Shown: positions 24,518-31,720, counted from the stretch's first letter. The stretch is 31,720 nt of DNA from CAZLFA01 sp964558665 (GCA_964558665.1 CAZLFA010000049.1:1-31720); one strand, 5' to 3'. Numbers and translations: made by a program. Notes: generated by a model from the sequence alone, not told the origin.

Positions 24518-24979
24518 ATGAAAGAGTATATTTATCTTGATGACTACACACCCGGCGAGAAGATGATTTCACCGGCAAGAACCGTTACGGAGGCTGATAT
24601 TATAGCCTTTGCCTCCCTCACCGGCGACTGGCATCCCCTCCATACGGACGTGGAGTATGCAGCCGGCACGCCTTTCAAGGGCAGGATCGCCCACGGAATG
24701 CTGACCCTCAGCATCGGCATGGCCCTGCCTTTCCGAATGGGACCCTATTCAAGCTACCTGCCCAAATCTTTCATCGCTTTTTACGGTATGGAAGAGGTAC
24801 GCTTCACTGCACCCACCCGCATCGGCGACACCATACATTGCGAAGTGGAGGTCGTCGAAATCACGCACAAGGGAAACGATAAGGGAGTCCTCACCATCCG
24901 CAACCTGATCATCAATCAGAAGGGGGAAACAGTTGTCTCCTTCGTGATGAAACTGTTCTGCGGAAGGAAGCCCCAGTGA
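24518..24979 (+). CDS. MaoC family (R)-specific enoyl-CoA hydratase-like protein
   Basis: 153 aa hot-dog-fold protein. The hydratase-2 motif is present: D37 and H42 in LTGDWHPLHTD, followed by FKGRIAHGMLTLS, giving the Asp/His pair that adds water to a 2-enoyl-CoA. GAGGTGGG precedes the ATG. It is followed 62 bp later by a carboxyltransferase and then a DRE-TIM lyase, implying one acyl-CoA catabolic unit. In that setting the substrate might be a methylglutaconyl-like or mesaconyl-like CoA ester, but this is inference from neighbours. The leader consists almost entirely of repeat copy D, which may control expression. Confidence 0.88.
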   Translation: MKEYIYLDDYTPGEKMISPARTVTEADIIAFASLTGDWHPLHTDVEYAAGTPFKGRIAHGMLTLSIGMALPFRMGPYSSYLPKSFIAFYGMEEVRFTAPTRIGDTIHCEVEVVEITHKGNDKGVLTIRNLIINQKGETVVSFVMKLFCGRKPQ

Positions 24980-25041
24980 ACGCAGCGTGCGGACTGAAAA
25001 AGCACCGCCCGCCATTATAAGGATGGAAAGGAGACGGATTG

Positions 25042-26685
25042 ATGGCCGACACACCGGAAAAGAGAATGTCCCGGACACAGAAGAAAGAGGCGGAGTACGA
25101 GGAGAACCGGCAGCACTGGCTCGATGAGGAGCGGAAGATCTGTGAGCTGTGGGAAAAGGCGTACAACCCGGGCGGCGATGCCCAGAACCAGCGTCTGGCA
25201 AAGCAGGGCAAAAAGCCGCCGCGGCAGCTCATACGACAGCTTATCGATCCGGGGACGGAGTTTTTCGAACTGAGCAGGGGCGCAGGGTTCGGCATCGGCT
25301 ATGAAGGCGTCGAGGATGTCCCGTCCGCAGGCCTTGTGACGGGAATCGGCAAGATTCACGGGAACTGGGTCATGATGCTCGCCAACGACAGCCGCGTAAC
25401 CGCCGGGGCGTACTATCCCATCAGCTGCAAGAAACATCTTCGTGCGCAGGAGATTGCAGAGAAGTGCGGTCTTAATTTTGTTTACATCGCCGACTCGGCA
25501 GGGGCTTATCTTCCCCTGCAGGACCGTATCTTCCCGGGGCGAAACCAGTTCGGCCATTTCTTTTACAACATGTGCCGGATGTCCGCCCGCGGCCTGAAGC
25601 AATATACCCTGAGTACGGGCGGCAACACGGCAGGGGGCGCTTACATCGTATATCTGGCCTGCGAATCGATCATGATCGAGGGGATGTCCTATTCGTTTCT
25701 CGGGGGGCCTCCCATGGTGAAATCGGCCATAGGCGAGACGGTTTCCATGGAAGATCTGGGCGGTGCAAAGGTTCACACCCACATCTCCGGCGGAGCCGAT
25801 CACTTTGTAAAGTCGCAGGATGAGGGCATCGAGAAACTGCGGGAACTGCTGGCCTTCGATCCGAAGCAGACTATTTGCATAGACAGGCGCAAGCCCGCCG
25901 ATCCGAAAGTCTCCGCCGATCATCTCTACAGGGTGCTGCCGAAGGAGACCTCCAAAGGTATCAACGTCCGTGAAGTTCTCGCCGCCATTGCCGACGACAG
26001 CTACTTCAGCGAGTACAAACGAAACTACAACCCCGGCCGGGGCGACAACATCGTGTGCGGCAAGATTTTTCTCAAGGGAATTCCCGTGGGGATAATTGCC
26101 AGCAACAACAACGGAGTCATCTTTGTCGATTCCGCGCGGAAGGCCATCGAATGGGTCATTCGCTGCTGCACGATGAAGATACCGATTCTTTACATCCAGA
26201 ATTCCCCCGGCTACATGGTGGGCACCTCCGAGGAATACTCCGGCATCGGCAAGTACGGTTCAGGTATGGTCCGGGCCTGCGCCTGCGCGGAAGTGCCGCG
26301 GGTCCAGTGGATCATCGGGCCGGATCACGGCGCTGCGAACTTCGGCATGTGCGGACGAACTTTCGATCCCCTTTTTATTTTTGCCACCATGAGGGCAAGG
26401 ACCTCGGTCATGTCCGGGGACACGGCGGGCTTTATCCTGACCAGCCTGGAGCGTGTGAACCGGAAGAGGCGGGGGGAGGAAATGGATGAAGAAGCGGCGG
26501 CGAAGTTCCGTCAGATGATGATAGACAAGTACAACCGCGAGGCCCATCCTTTTTACATGGAATCACGGCTTTTCAATGACGGAACACTGCCTCTCAAGGA
26601 CTGCCGCGATGCGCTGGCTCTGGCCTTCGAAGTGGCGCTCCTGCAGCCGGTAAGGAAATCCAACTTCGGCAATTTCAAGTTTTAG
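25042..26685 (+). CDS. Acyl-CoA carboxylase carboxyltransferase (beta) subunit
   Basis: 547 aa from the ATG at 25042 (AAGGAG 8 bases upstream; the TTG just before it is not needed). This is a crotonase-fold carboxyltransferase with the two characteristic halves: STGGNTAGGAYIVYLACE around 190-208, and the C-terminal YGSGMVRACACAEVPRV followed by GPDHGAANFGMCGR around 410-440. Members move CO2 between carboxybiotin and an acyl-CoA (propionyl-, methylcrotonyl-, geranyl- or glutaconyl-CoA types). The very basic, helical N-terminus (~1-60) is longer than usual. No biotin carboxylase or biotinyl carrier gene is in the window, so partners must be encoded elsewhere. Neighbours suggest a branched or dicarboxylic acyl-CoA route. 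Confidence 0.9.
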   Translation: MADTPEKRMSRTQKKEAEYEENRQHWLDEERKICELWEKAYNPGGDAQNQRLAKQGKKPPRQLIRQLIDPGTEFFELSRGAGFGIGYEGVEDVPSAGLVTGIGKIHGNWVMMLANDSRVTAGAYYPISCKKHLRAQEIAEKCGLNFVYIADSAGAYLPLQDRIFPGRNQFGHFFYNMCRMSARGLKQYTLSTGGNTAGGAYIVYLACESIMIEGMSYSFLGGPPMVKSAIGETVSMEDLGGAKVHTHISGGADHFVKSQDEGIEKLRELLAFDPKQTICIDRRKPADPKVSADHLYRVLPKETSKGINVREVLAAIADDSYFSEYKRNYNPGRGDNIVCGKIFLKGIPVGIIASNNNGVIFVDSARKAIEWVIRCCTMKIPILYIQNSPGYMVGTSEEYSGIGKYGSGMVRACACAEVPRVQWIIGPDHGAANFGMCGRTFDPLFIFATMRARTSVMSGDTAGFILTSLERVNRKRRGEEMDEEAAAKFRQMMIDKYNREAHPFYMESRLFNDGTLPLKDCRDALALAFEVALLQPVRKSNFGNFKF

Positions 26686-26744
26686 GAATCGGCAATATTG
26701 TTGGGCGGATATTAAGAATCTATATGGGGGGATGAAATAAATAT

Positions 26745-27926
26745 ATGACGGAACACGATTACCGGAGAATATTTCCAAAAATGCCCGGAAAGGTAATGCT
26801 GGGTGATATCACGATACGGGACGGGTTTCAGCACGAAGAGAAGTTCATTTCCACGGCCGCCAAGATTTTTTACGGCGAAGAAATAATCATGGCGGGCTGC
26901 AGGGAAATTGAAGTTACAAATCTGGGTAATCCGCTGGTTACTCCTCAATTCCGGGATGCCGATGAAGTCCTTGCCCATTTCCGGAGTGAACGTTTTAAAA
27001 AGAGATGTGCGGGGAAAGGGATCAATTATGATGATCTCGTTTTCAGCGCGGTAACTATCCGTGAAAGCGCCGTAGATCGTGCAATCGAATTGAAAAAAAG
27101 GGGCATCGGTCCCGACCGGGCTTTAATGATGGTTTCCACGGACCCGGAACATCATTTTGCCAATTCGGGAACAACACTCTCGCAGTACTGGCGGGAAGCG
27201 GAACGCTGTATAAAAAAGTGTGCCGATGCCGGCATCAAGATGTGCGGGGTTGTAAGCACCATCTGGGGCAGCCCCATCAGCGGTGCCACAAAACTTGAGG
27301 ATGCCGTGGAGTTTACGAAGCGGTGGCTGTCGATAGGCGCTTACGACATCGAGCATGCGGATCACGACGGCTCTGCGTCCGCGGCCGAGGTCTACAGATA
27401 TTTCTCAATGATCATGGATGCCATGCCTGATCCGGATGTGCACCTCTGCCACCTCCATGAGACCAAGCGTGTAGCATCCGCGTCGGTGCTTGCAGCGCTC
27501 CACGCCGGTATATCGCGATTTGAAGGAACTCTGGGCGGATTGGGCGGACAGCCGGCAAACTTCCTCGATGACTGCCCCGTCAGAGGCACAGGCGAATATT
27601 ATTACAGGGACCATCGTTACGTGGGGTTGATAGCATTGGAAGATCTGCTTGTCATGATCGATGAACTCGGCATTGAACACGGCTACGATGTGGACAGGGT
27701 CTTATGGCTCGGGAACAGGATGGAGAAGACAATCGGCCGCAGACTCCGCTCGGAAGCCATTTACAATGGGAGGACGGAGAAGGGAGGAAATCCACAGTTT
27801 CTTCGCCCCGGTCTCAGGAAGTTAATAGAAAAAGAAGGAGAAAAACCGGGGCAGAGCGTACCGCCGGAATGGCCTGCGAAAGCGGAATTGCCGGACAAGT
27901 GGGGACCCGGGGCCTGGAAATGCTGA
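26745..27926 (+). CDS. DRE-TIM metallolyase, HMG-CoA lyase-like
   Basis: 393 aa TIM-barrel enzyme. Motifs: GDITIR25-D26-GFQ at the first strand (catalytic Arg and metal-binding Asp) and H236-L-H238 in CHLHETK (metal ligands). The glycine loop reads GGLGGQ269P where authentic HMG-CoA lyases have a catalytic Cys (GGCP), so this is probably not a standard HMG-CoA lyase; related proteins are often labelled pyruvate carboxyltransferase. The C-terminal ~70 residues are basic, Pro-rich and lie outside the barrel. The GGGGGGATG ribosome-like site is about 13 bases from the ATG. It sits 59 bp after the carboxyltransferase gene, likely in the same transcript. Confidence 0.82.
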   Translation: MTEHDYRRIFPKMPGKVMLGDITIRDGFQHEEKFISTAAKIFYGEEIIMAGCREIEVTNLGNPLVTPQFRDADEVLAHFRSERFKKRCAGKGINYDDLVFSAVTIRESAVDRAIELKKRGIGPDRALMMVSTDPEHHFANSGTTLSQYWREAERCIKKCADAGIKMCGVVSTIWGSPISGATKLEDAVEFTKRWLSIGAYDIEHADHDGSASAAEVYRYFSMIMDAMPDPDVHLCHLHETKRVASASVLAALHAGISRFEGTLGGLGGQPANFLDDCPVRGTGEYYYRDHRYVGLIALEDLLVMIDELGIEHGYDVDRVLWLGNRMEKTIGRRLRSEAIYNGRTEKGGNPQFLRPGLRKLIEKEGEKPGQSVPPEWPAKAELPDKWGPGAWKC

Positions 27927-28082
27927 CTATCAAGGCTAGTCAAGGGCATCCGGTTAGATAGATCGCCCTTGATTCTGCCGCACACACAATAGCGCAGAGC
28001 GAACAACAGGTTATCCCGGTTTCCAATCGGGGATGATAGCAAGGCGGCGAGAAGGAGCCGACGCAGTCGTAAATAATGGAGG
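27927..28082. other. Intergenic spacer after the lyase gene
   Basis: No gene seen. It contains a perfect 8-bp inverted repeat TCAAGGGC (27940-27947)/GCCCTTGA (27965-27972) with a 17-base loop and no T-run, so it is at most a weak terminator. Confidence 0.4.
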
Positions 28083-28207
28083 GGGGCTGCTCAAAAACGT
28101 TTAGGTACAAGGCACGCAAGAACCGAAACGCGAGGCGTATATTTAAAATACGCTGAGCGGTGAGGCTTGCAGCGTAACGCAGTAGATGAGCGTTTTTCAG
28201 CAGTCCC
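28083..28207. repeat. 125-bp imperfect palindrome (second dispersed repeat family)
   Basis: GGGGCTGCTCAAAAACG at the left faces CGTTTTTCAGCAGTCCC at the right, and the two halves align over most of their length (GGCGTATATTT/AAAATACGC at the centre). The sequence is unrelated to copies A-E. I recognise the type as a repeat common between genes in Geobacter-like and other deltaproteobacterial genomes. It lies between two convergent genes, 8 bases from the stop of the beta-propeller lipoprotein gene, where it could act as a transcript end. Confidence 0.7.
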
Positions 28208-28215
28208 GACGGAAA

Positions 28216-29310
28216 CTACTTTTCCGCTTCCCGATCGATGATAGTCTGGTGCAGTTTCCTCTCCTTGCCGTCGGCGCTTACTGTGGAAAATGCCAGGTTG
28301 ATTACGGCAGTTCCATAGACGGCTTTGCGAGCCAGGTAAAACAGGGTCCGGCTGTCGATCCAGCCCGGATAGATCATGGTGTCAGTGCCCATGCCGCCCC
28401 CTGCTTTCGCTGAAGCATCGGTCGCCACGGTGACAAACTCCTTCAACCGGGCATCTGCAACTTCCAGCGTCTGTGCACCGTTTTTCTCCGCGCCGCCGAT
28501 CAGTACCCGTTTCCCGTCCGGAGACCAGATGGCAAACTCAGCAGTCTTTAATATGGCGCGAACAGAGGATTTTGCCGCATCGATCTCAAACAGCTTCGCC
28601 TTGTCCTGATCTCCTACTGATAATTGGGCCTTGGGAGCTCCGGCATTTAAGGCGACAAGCAGGATCTTCCTGCCGTCAGGAGAAACGTCAAAAAAAGTGC
28701 TGCTTGATCCGACGGCGGCTGCGACCACTTTTTTGGCGCCGGTTCCGACATCGATAAGAACGAGGTTCCCGAAAAGCTGCCTTTTATCATTCTTCTTGTC
28801 AATCTGGAAAACGAGGATGCGTTTGGAGTCAGGCATCCAGCGGATATGCGAACTGATATTGTGCGCGACAACCTTACCCATGCCGTCGCTTGTTTGTATC
28901 ATATGCAGCTCCGGCATGTTTTCGGTGATCGGCGGCTTCTGGCTGTCTGCGACGCGGGTGATGGCAAGATAATGTCCATTGGGACTGTAGCGTGTGTAGG
29001 CGGCGTTGGTGGCATTCAGCACCTCCTTTTCCGTTCCGTCGGACACGCCGACAATGCGAAAAGAAAAGCTGTCGTTGATGTTGACGACGGCGAGTATCGA
29101 TTTGCCGTCCGGCGCGTAACGTGCGAAGACAGGGGAGCCCTCCTTGGGAGCATAGAGCTTGGTCATCCTTCCTTTCTGAAGGTCAAGGCTGAAGAAACCT
29201 TCCTGTCGGGGAATAAGCACCTGGCCGTCTTTGGAAACATCCAGTTCAACAGGCAGGCAGCCGATAAAAAGCATGACCGCCGCAAAAAACGCCAATCTGC
29301 AGGTCTTCAT
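28216..29310 (-). CDS. Beta-propeller lipoprotein (TolB/PD40-like repeats)
   Basis: 364 aa. A lipoprotein signal ends at FIGC18, so the mature protein is membrane-anchored and likely periplasmic. At least five PD40/WD40-like repeat signatures occur: YAPDGKSILAV, SPNGHYLAIT, MPDSKRILVF, SPDGRKILLVA and SPDGKRVLIGG, giving a beta-propeller of about six blades. Such propellers bind proteins or glycans; none of the Pal/Tol genes is nearby, so it is not TolB itself. GGGAGG lies 8 bases before the ATG. The C-terminus (ISTVSADGKERKL-like) is charged. Partner and role unknown. Confidence 0.82.
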   Translation of the reverse strand: MKTCRLAFFAAVMLFIGCLPVELDVSKDGQVLIPRQEGFFSLDLQKGRMTKLYAPKEGSPVFARYAPDGKSILAVVNINDSFSFRIVGVSDGTEKEVLNATNAAYTRYSPNGHYLAITRVADSQKPPITENMPELHMIQTSDGMGKVVAHNISSHIRWMPDSKRILVFQIDKKNDKRQLFGNLVLIDVGTGAKKVVAAAVGSSSTFFDVSPDGRKILLVALNAGAPKAQLSVGDQDKAKLFEIDAAKSSVRAILKTAEFAIWSPDGKRVLIGGAEKNGAQTLEVADARLKEFVTVATDASAKAGGGMGTDTMIYPGWIDSRTLFYLARKAVYGTAVINLAFSTVSADGKERKLHQTIIDREAEK

Positions 29311-29424
29311 TACACCATCCTCCCTTTCGTTAGTGGAGACATTTTTATATAGTTATGCGGAAAATGCAAGTACATAAGCCGCATCTGTCATAATTGACTG
29401 TCTAAATGAAAGGCTCCATGATAT

Positions 29425-29596
29425 AAACCCGGGTTATGTGATAGAAAAGTAATGCTTGTCGGCTCCCCGGCCAAAGAGGCTTTCCAAGGCTCAGAATATT
29501 TTTCACGAGAAAAATATTTGGTTCACCGCTTGAAAACCTCTTTGACCGTGATGATCACTTATCCATGTGCCTGTAGTTTTATTGTGTAATCCGGGA
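29425..29596. repeat. Palindromic dispersed repeat, copy E (inverted orientation, full length)
   Basis: Reverse-complement of copies A-C. Ends: AACCCGGGTTATGTGATAG on the left and TATTGTGTAATCCGGGA-type on the right. The core stem, written in the orientation of copy A, is AATATTTTTC-TCGT-GAAAAATATT. The next stem is perfectly matched (AAAGAGG/CCTCTTT). The element ends about 10 bases before the ATG at 29606. Confidence 0.8.
29530..29557 (+). promoter_or_regulatory. Degraded promoter-like sequence inside repeat copy E
   Basis: TTGAAA (29530-29535), 16-bp spacer, TGATCA (29552-29557). This is the same position as TTGAAA-16-TAATAT in copies A-C but with a poorer -10. It faces the gene at 29606. 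Confidence 0.3.
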
Positions 29597-29605
29597 CAAA
29601 CAATT

Positions 29606-29992
29606 ATGAAGAAAATCACTTTCACAGTGCTGATGGCTATGGGGCTGATCGTCTGTATACAGGCCTCAACCCTGGCCGGGGAAACATGCCGGGTCATTAA
29701 AAAGACAGTAATCGTACACTGTCAGAGGGGTGTAGATCGGTGTCAGAAGTGCCGCGAAATGTATGCTGAGAAGTACTGCCTTCTTGATATCTGTCCCAAA
29801 GGTGTGGCGGCAAGACGTGTTACGGAAGTGGAGAGAATGGGCAAAAAGGAATGGCGGGAGTTTGATATCATCAGACAGTTTGGCAGTTATGATGAAGCTG
29901 TCGCATACGGGAAGAAGGAAGGAATTACAGTAATGATTGAAAAGTCCGGCACGGATAGCGGGATATCAGAGAGCGAAAACAATCATCCGTAA
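29606..29992 (+). CDS. Small secreted cysteine-containing protein, unknown function
   Basis: 128 aa from the ATG at 29606, chosen because it begins a clear signal peptide (MKKITFTVLMAMGLIV, cleavage near LAG-ETC). The longer frame from 29567 starts inside the repeat. The mature part has Cys in ETCRV, HCQRG, DRCQKC and YCLLDICPKG, enough for two or three disulfides or a metal site. The C-terminal third, with FGSYDEAVAYGKKEGITVMIEKS, resembles a SPOR- or ACT-like alpha-beta pattern but is not convincing. No strong ribosome site is visible; CCGGGA at the repeat end is the nearest. The DUF62 gene starts 12 bases after the stop, so co-expression is likely. I do not recognise the family. Confidence 0.65.
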   Translation: MKKITFTVLMAMGLIVCIQASTLAGETCRVIKKTVIVHCQRGVDRCQKCREMYAEKYCLLDICPKGVAARRVTEVERMGKKEWREFDIIRQFGSYDEAVAYGKKEGITVMIEKSGTDSGISESENNHP

Positions 29993-30004
29993 AGGAAACA
30001 TGCC

Positions 30005-30793
30005 ATGGTGAAAAAGCGAGTGCTCACGCTCTTGACTGATTTTGGTTTAATCGACCCTTATGTGGGAATCATGAAGGGCGTTATTGCCGGCGTAGACCCT
30101 TCGCTGCCGGTAATCGACATAACTCATGATGTCCCTGCTCAGAATATCTATGCGGCGTCCTATTGTCTTAAGAACGCCTATAAATATTTCCCTGAAGGCA
30201 GCGTGCATGTAGCCGTTGTTGATCCGGGCGTGGGGACGTCGCGCCGGCCGCTGGCGATAGAATTGGCGTCAGGCATTCTGGTGGGGCCCGACAACGGCCT
30301 TTTTACGGGAGTACTGATGAAGAACGTTATTAAAGCCGCCGTGGAGCTCGACAACAGATCATACTGGCGGACGGAGACGCCGAGCGGGACGTTTCACGGG
30401 CGTGACATATTTGCGCCGGTGGGAGCTCATCTCGCCTCCGGAGTATCCCTGCGCAGTGTGGGGTCGGAAGTGGATGCGGATTCCCTTGTTTTCCTGGATA
30501 TCCCTGCCGGCGTGAAGGATGGTACGACGATTTCCGGATGCGTCGAGCACGTGGACCACTTCGGCAACCTGATAACCAATGTGCCGGGAGACTGGCTCAA
30601 AGGGCGCACATGGTCGGTTGCCGTTGCCGATACCAGGGTTGAAGGAGGCACCGCATACGGGGATGCCGCGCCCGGCAGGGCATTGGCGGTTATCGGCAGC
30701 CACGGATTTGTGGAGATTGCCGTGAACGGAGGAAGTGCCGCGTCTCTGCTGAATGCCGGATGGCGGATGCCGGTGCAGGTCATACTGAAATGA
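30005..30793 (+). CDS. SAM hydroxide adenosyltransferase (DUF62 / SAM hydrolase)
   Basis: 262 aa, typical length. These enzymes split S-adenosylmethionine with water to adenosine and methionine and are related to fluorinase/chlorinase. The conserved Asp-Arg-His set is visible: D73 and R80 in VVDPGVGTSR, and H131 in FHGRDIFAP; TDFG near residue 12 and the C-terminal HVDHFGNLITN block are also family hallmarks. AAAGGA lies upstream of the ATG. Its stop overlaps the ferredoxin start (ATGA at 30790-30793). The physiological role of the family is poorly defined. Confidence 0.92.
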   Translation: MVKKRVLTLLTDFGLIDPYVGIMKGVIAGVDPSLPVIDITHDVPAQNIYAASYCLKNAYKYFPEGSVHVAVVDPGVGTSRRPLAIELASGILVGPDNGLFTGVLMKNVIKAAVELDNRSYWRTETPSGTFHGRDIFAPVGAHLASGVSLRSVGSEVDADSLVFLDIPAGVKDGTTISGCVEHVDHFGNLITNVPGDWLKGRTWSVAVADTRVEGGTAYGDAAPGRALAVIGSHGFVEIAVNGGSAASLLNAGWRMPVQVILK

Positions 30794-30987
30794 AAGTGAT
30801 AATCGACAAAAATCTCTGCAAGGGATGCGAACTGTGTGTCAACATCTGCACGGACGTCTTCATAATGTGGGGGGCGTATCTGAAACCGGTCTTTGACGTC
30901 AAGGATCCGGAAAAATACGGCGAGGCGGTGAAGAAAGCAGCGCTTGAATGCCCCTATAAAGCCATCACACTGGTTGATGAATCGTAA
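30790..30987 (+). CDS. Small single-cluster ferredoxin
   Basis: 65 aa from the ATG at 30790, which overlaps the previous stop by 4 bases. It has C10-x2-C13-x2-C16-x3-C20 at the N-terminus and one further Cys in ALECPYKAI near the C-terminus, fitting a Desulfovibrio-type [4Fe-4S] ferredoxin that has lost its second cluster. It is a soluble low-potential electron carrier. The coupling to a SAM-cleaving enzyme is unexplained; it may simply be an operon neighbour. Confidence 0.88.
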   Translation: MKVIIDKNLCKGCELCVNICTDVFIMWGAYLKPVFDVKDPEKYGEAVKKAALECPYKAITLVDES

Positions 30988-31225
30988 GATTATTGATTCA
31001 GGGCCACCCTTTAAATACAAAGTGCTGCTGCGATCGTTGGGGCGGCGCATTGAATACGGGAAGAAAGCCGCAGTTTTCACAGGCTGTTTTCCCGGAAGAT
31101 TGAGGGTATATGTGCCTTCCTGTACTCCTCAAAAATGAAACTCCATCTGACATGAAAGTTTCAAATCGTTATCAACGCTCCATCTCATAACCCCACCCTG
31201 CTATTCTTGCTAATATTCTTAGTGA
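30988..31225. other. Intergenic region after the ferredoxin gene
   Basis: No gene supported. A short open frame (30944-31138) overlaps the ferredoxin and has no ribosome site or recognisable product. No terminator hairpin was found. The sequence becomes more AT-rich after about 31140. Confidence 0.4.
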
Positions 31226-31254
31226 TTGAATTTCTGGTTCTCAACGAGTAATAA
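31226..31254 (+). promoter_or_regulatory. Putative sigma-70 promoter of the right-edge gene
   Basis: TTGAAT (31226-31231), 17-bp spacer, TAATAA (31249-31254). A start near 31261 leaves about 29 bases to the ATG at 31290. Confidence 0.45.
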
Positions 31255-31289
31255 CTATTGCCGTCTCATCTTATACAGAGGACTTTATT

Positions 31290-31720
31290 ATGAGCTTCAG
31301 TAAATATTTTACGAAAGAAAAGAATGTTGTCACGTCTTTAATATCGAGTACCGGAAGAACAGCACTGCTAATGCTATTGGTGATGATGTTTATAATTGTG
31401 GGAGTTGGAGAAGTGAAAGCTGATACAGACTGGCCGGAAGAGTGGCAAGCGCATGTCAGAAAATTAAGGGCAGAAGGCAAAGATGTAAAAGTGATGAGAA
31501 GTAAAAACATGACACCGGAGAAGTCTCCCGAAGAGTTTCTGATGAGGTATAAAAAAATAAGAGAGCAAGCAGGTGATAAATTTACATTCCAGACATTTGT
31601 GGAGGAGGTAGCGAGAGGTTTGGTAATCGAACAAAGATACACAGAAGCCAGCGGGGTGTATTATGTCGCAAAAGAGAATCTAAATCCAAATTATTATTGG
31701 GGGGCTAATAACATACAAGA
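31290..31720 (+). CDS. Exported protein of unknown function, cut by the window edge
   Basis: At least 143 codons are open from ATG 31290 to the end without a stop; the C-terminus is missing. AGAGGA lies about 9 bases upstream. An N-terminal basic stretch is followed by a hydrophobic segment (~residues 22-42, RTALLMLLVMMFIIVG) and a likely cleavage after VKA, so the product is exported or anchored. The rest is charged and helical (PEEWQAHVRKLRAEGKD, then YTEASGVYYVAKENLNPNYYW), possibly the start of TPR-like helices. The family is not recognised. The gene is more AT-rich than those to its left. Confidence 0.6.
   Translation, partial: MSFSKYFTKEKNVVTSLISSTGRTALLMLLVMMFIIVGVGEVKADTDWPEEWQAHVRKLRAEGKDVKVMRSKNMTPEKSPEEFLMRYKKIREQAGDKFTFQTFVEEVARGLVIEQRYTEASGVYYVAKENLNPNYYWGANNIQ

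Noticed and set aside
25015..25923. Minus-strand open frame of 302 codons
   Set aside because: Antisense to the carboxyltransferase gene, which has strong motifs and a ribosome site; the shadow has neither.
1..31720. tRNA, rRNA, integrase attachment sites and known riboswitches
   Set aside because: None was recognised by eye on either strand; covariance-model searches (tRNAscan-SE, Rfam) would settle this.

Overview
The window (about 31.7 kb, moderate-to-high GC with a few AT-rich patches) looks like chromosomal DNA of an anaerobic deltaproteobacterium (Desulfobacterota), possibly Syntrophus-like. This is an inference from three things: PAS-rich soluble sensor kinases, acyl-CoA metabolism genes, and many short palindromic dispersed repeats between genes. 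No rRNA, tRNA, CRISPR array, complete insertion sequence or replication origin was seen.

Layout. (1) 176-7504, plus strand: a type VI secretion spike cassette behind a good sigma-70-like promoter. It encodes VgrG, a DUF2169/pentapeptide adaptor fusion, a second pentapeptide protein, a DUF3540 protein and a DUF4150 PAAR-like tip. No sheath, baseplate or classical effector gene is present. (2) 7527-11223: hisC (minus) and a bifunctional class A penicillin-binding protein (plus) diverge from an intergenic region holding two tandem copies of a ~180-bp palindromic repeat. (3) 11250-14969: an AT-rich Xre/ImmA-IrrE pair abutting a truncated third repeat copy, a secreted caspase-like/DUF1566 protein, and a DUF4258/YgiT-type toxin-antitoxin-like pair bracketed by other short inverted repeats. 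(4) 15177-18338, minus: a large VIT/VWA/DUF2135 lipoprotein. (5) 18603-24124: a four-PAS hybrid histidine kinase, a nucleoside-deaminase-family enzyme, and a convergent NarL-type two-component pair. (6) 24256-27926: a complex repeat copy with mutually exclusive arms, then a MaoC hydratase, an acyl-CoA carboxylase carboxyltransferase and a DRE-TIM (HMG-CoA-lyase-like) enzyme. (7) 28083-31720: a different ~125-bp palindrome, a beta-propeller lipoprotein, another full repeat copy, a small secreted Cys-containing protein, a SAM hydroxide adenosyltransferase (DUF62) overlapping a ferredoxin, and a secreted protein cut off by the window edge.

How they work together. Region 1 is a self-contained spike/cargo-loading module that would need a T6SS encoded elsewhere. 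Region 6 looks like one catabolic transcription unit for a branched or dicarboxylic acyl-CoA. The remaining genes appear to be separate units. The most unusual signal is non-coding: a family of long imperfect palindromes (five places) with shared terminal inverted repeats, compensatory changes in the stems and a conserved internal promoter-like sequence facing a neighbouring gene in at least two copies. The copy upstream of the maoC-like gene carries a duplicated arm that would allow alternative folding.
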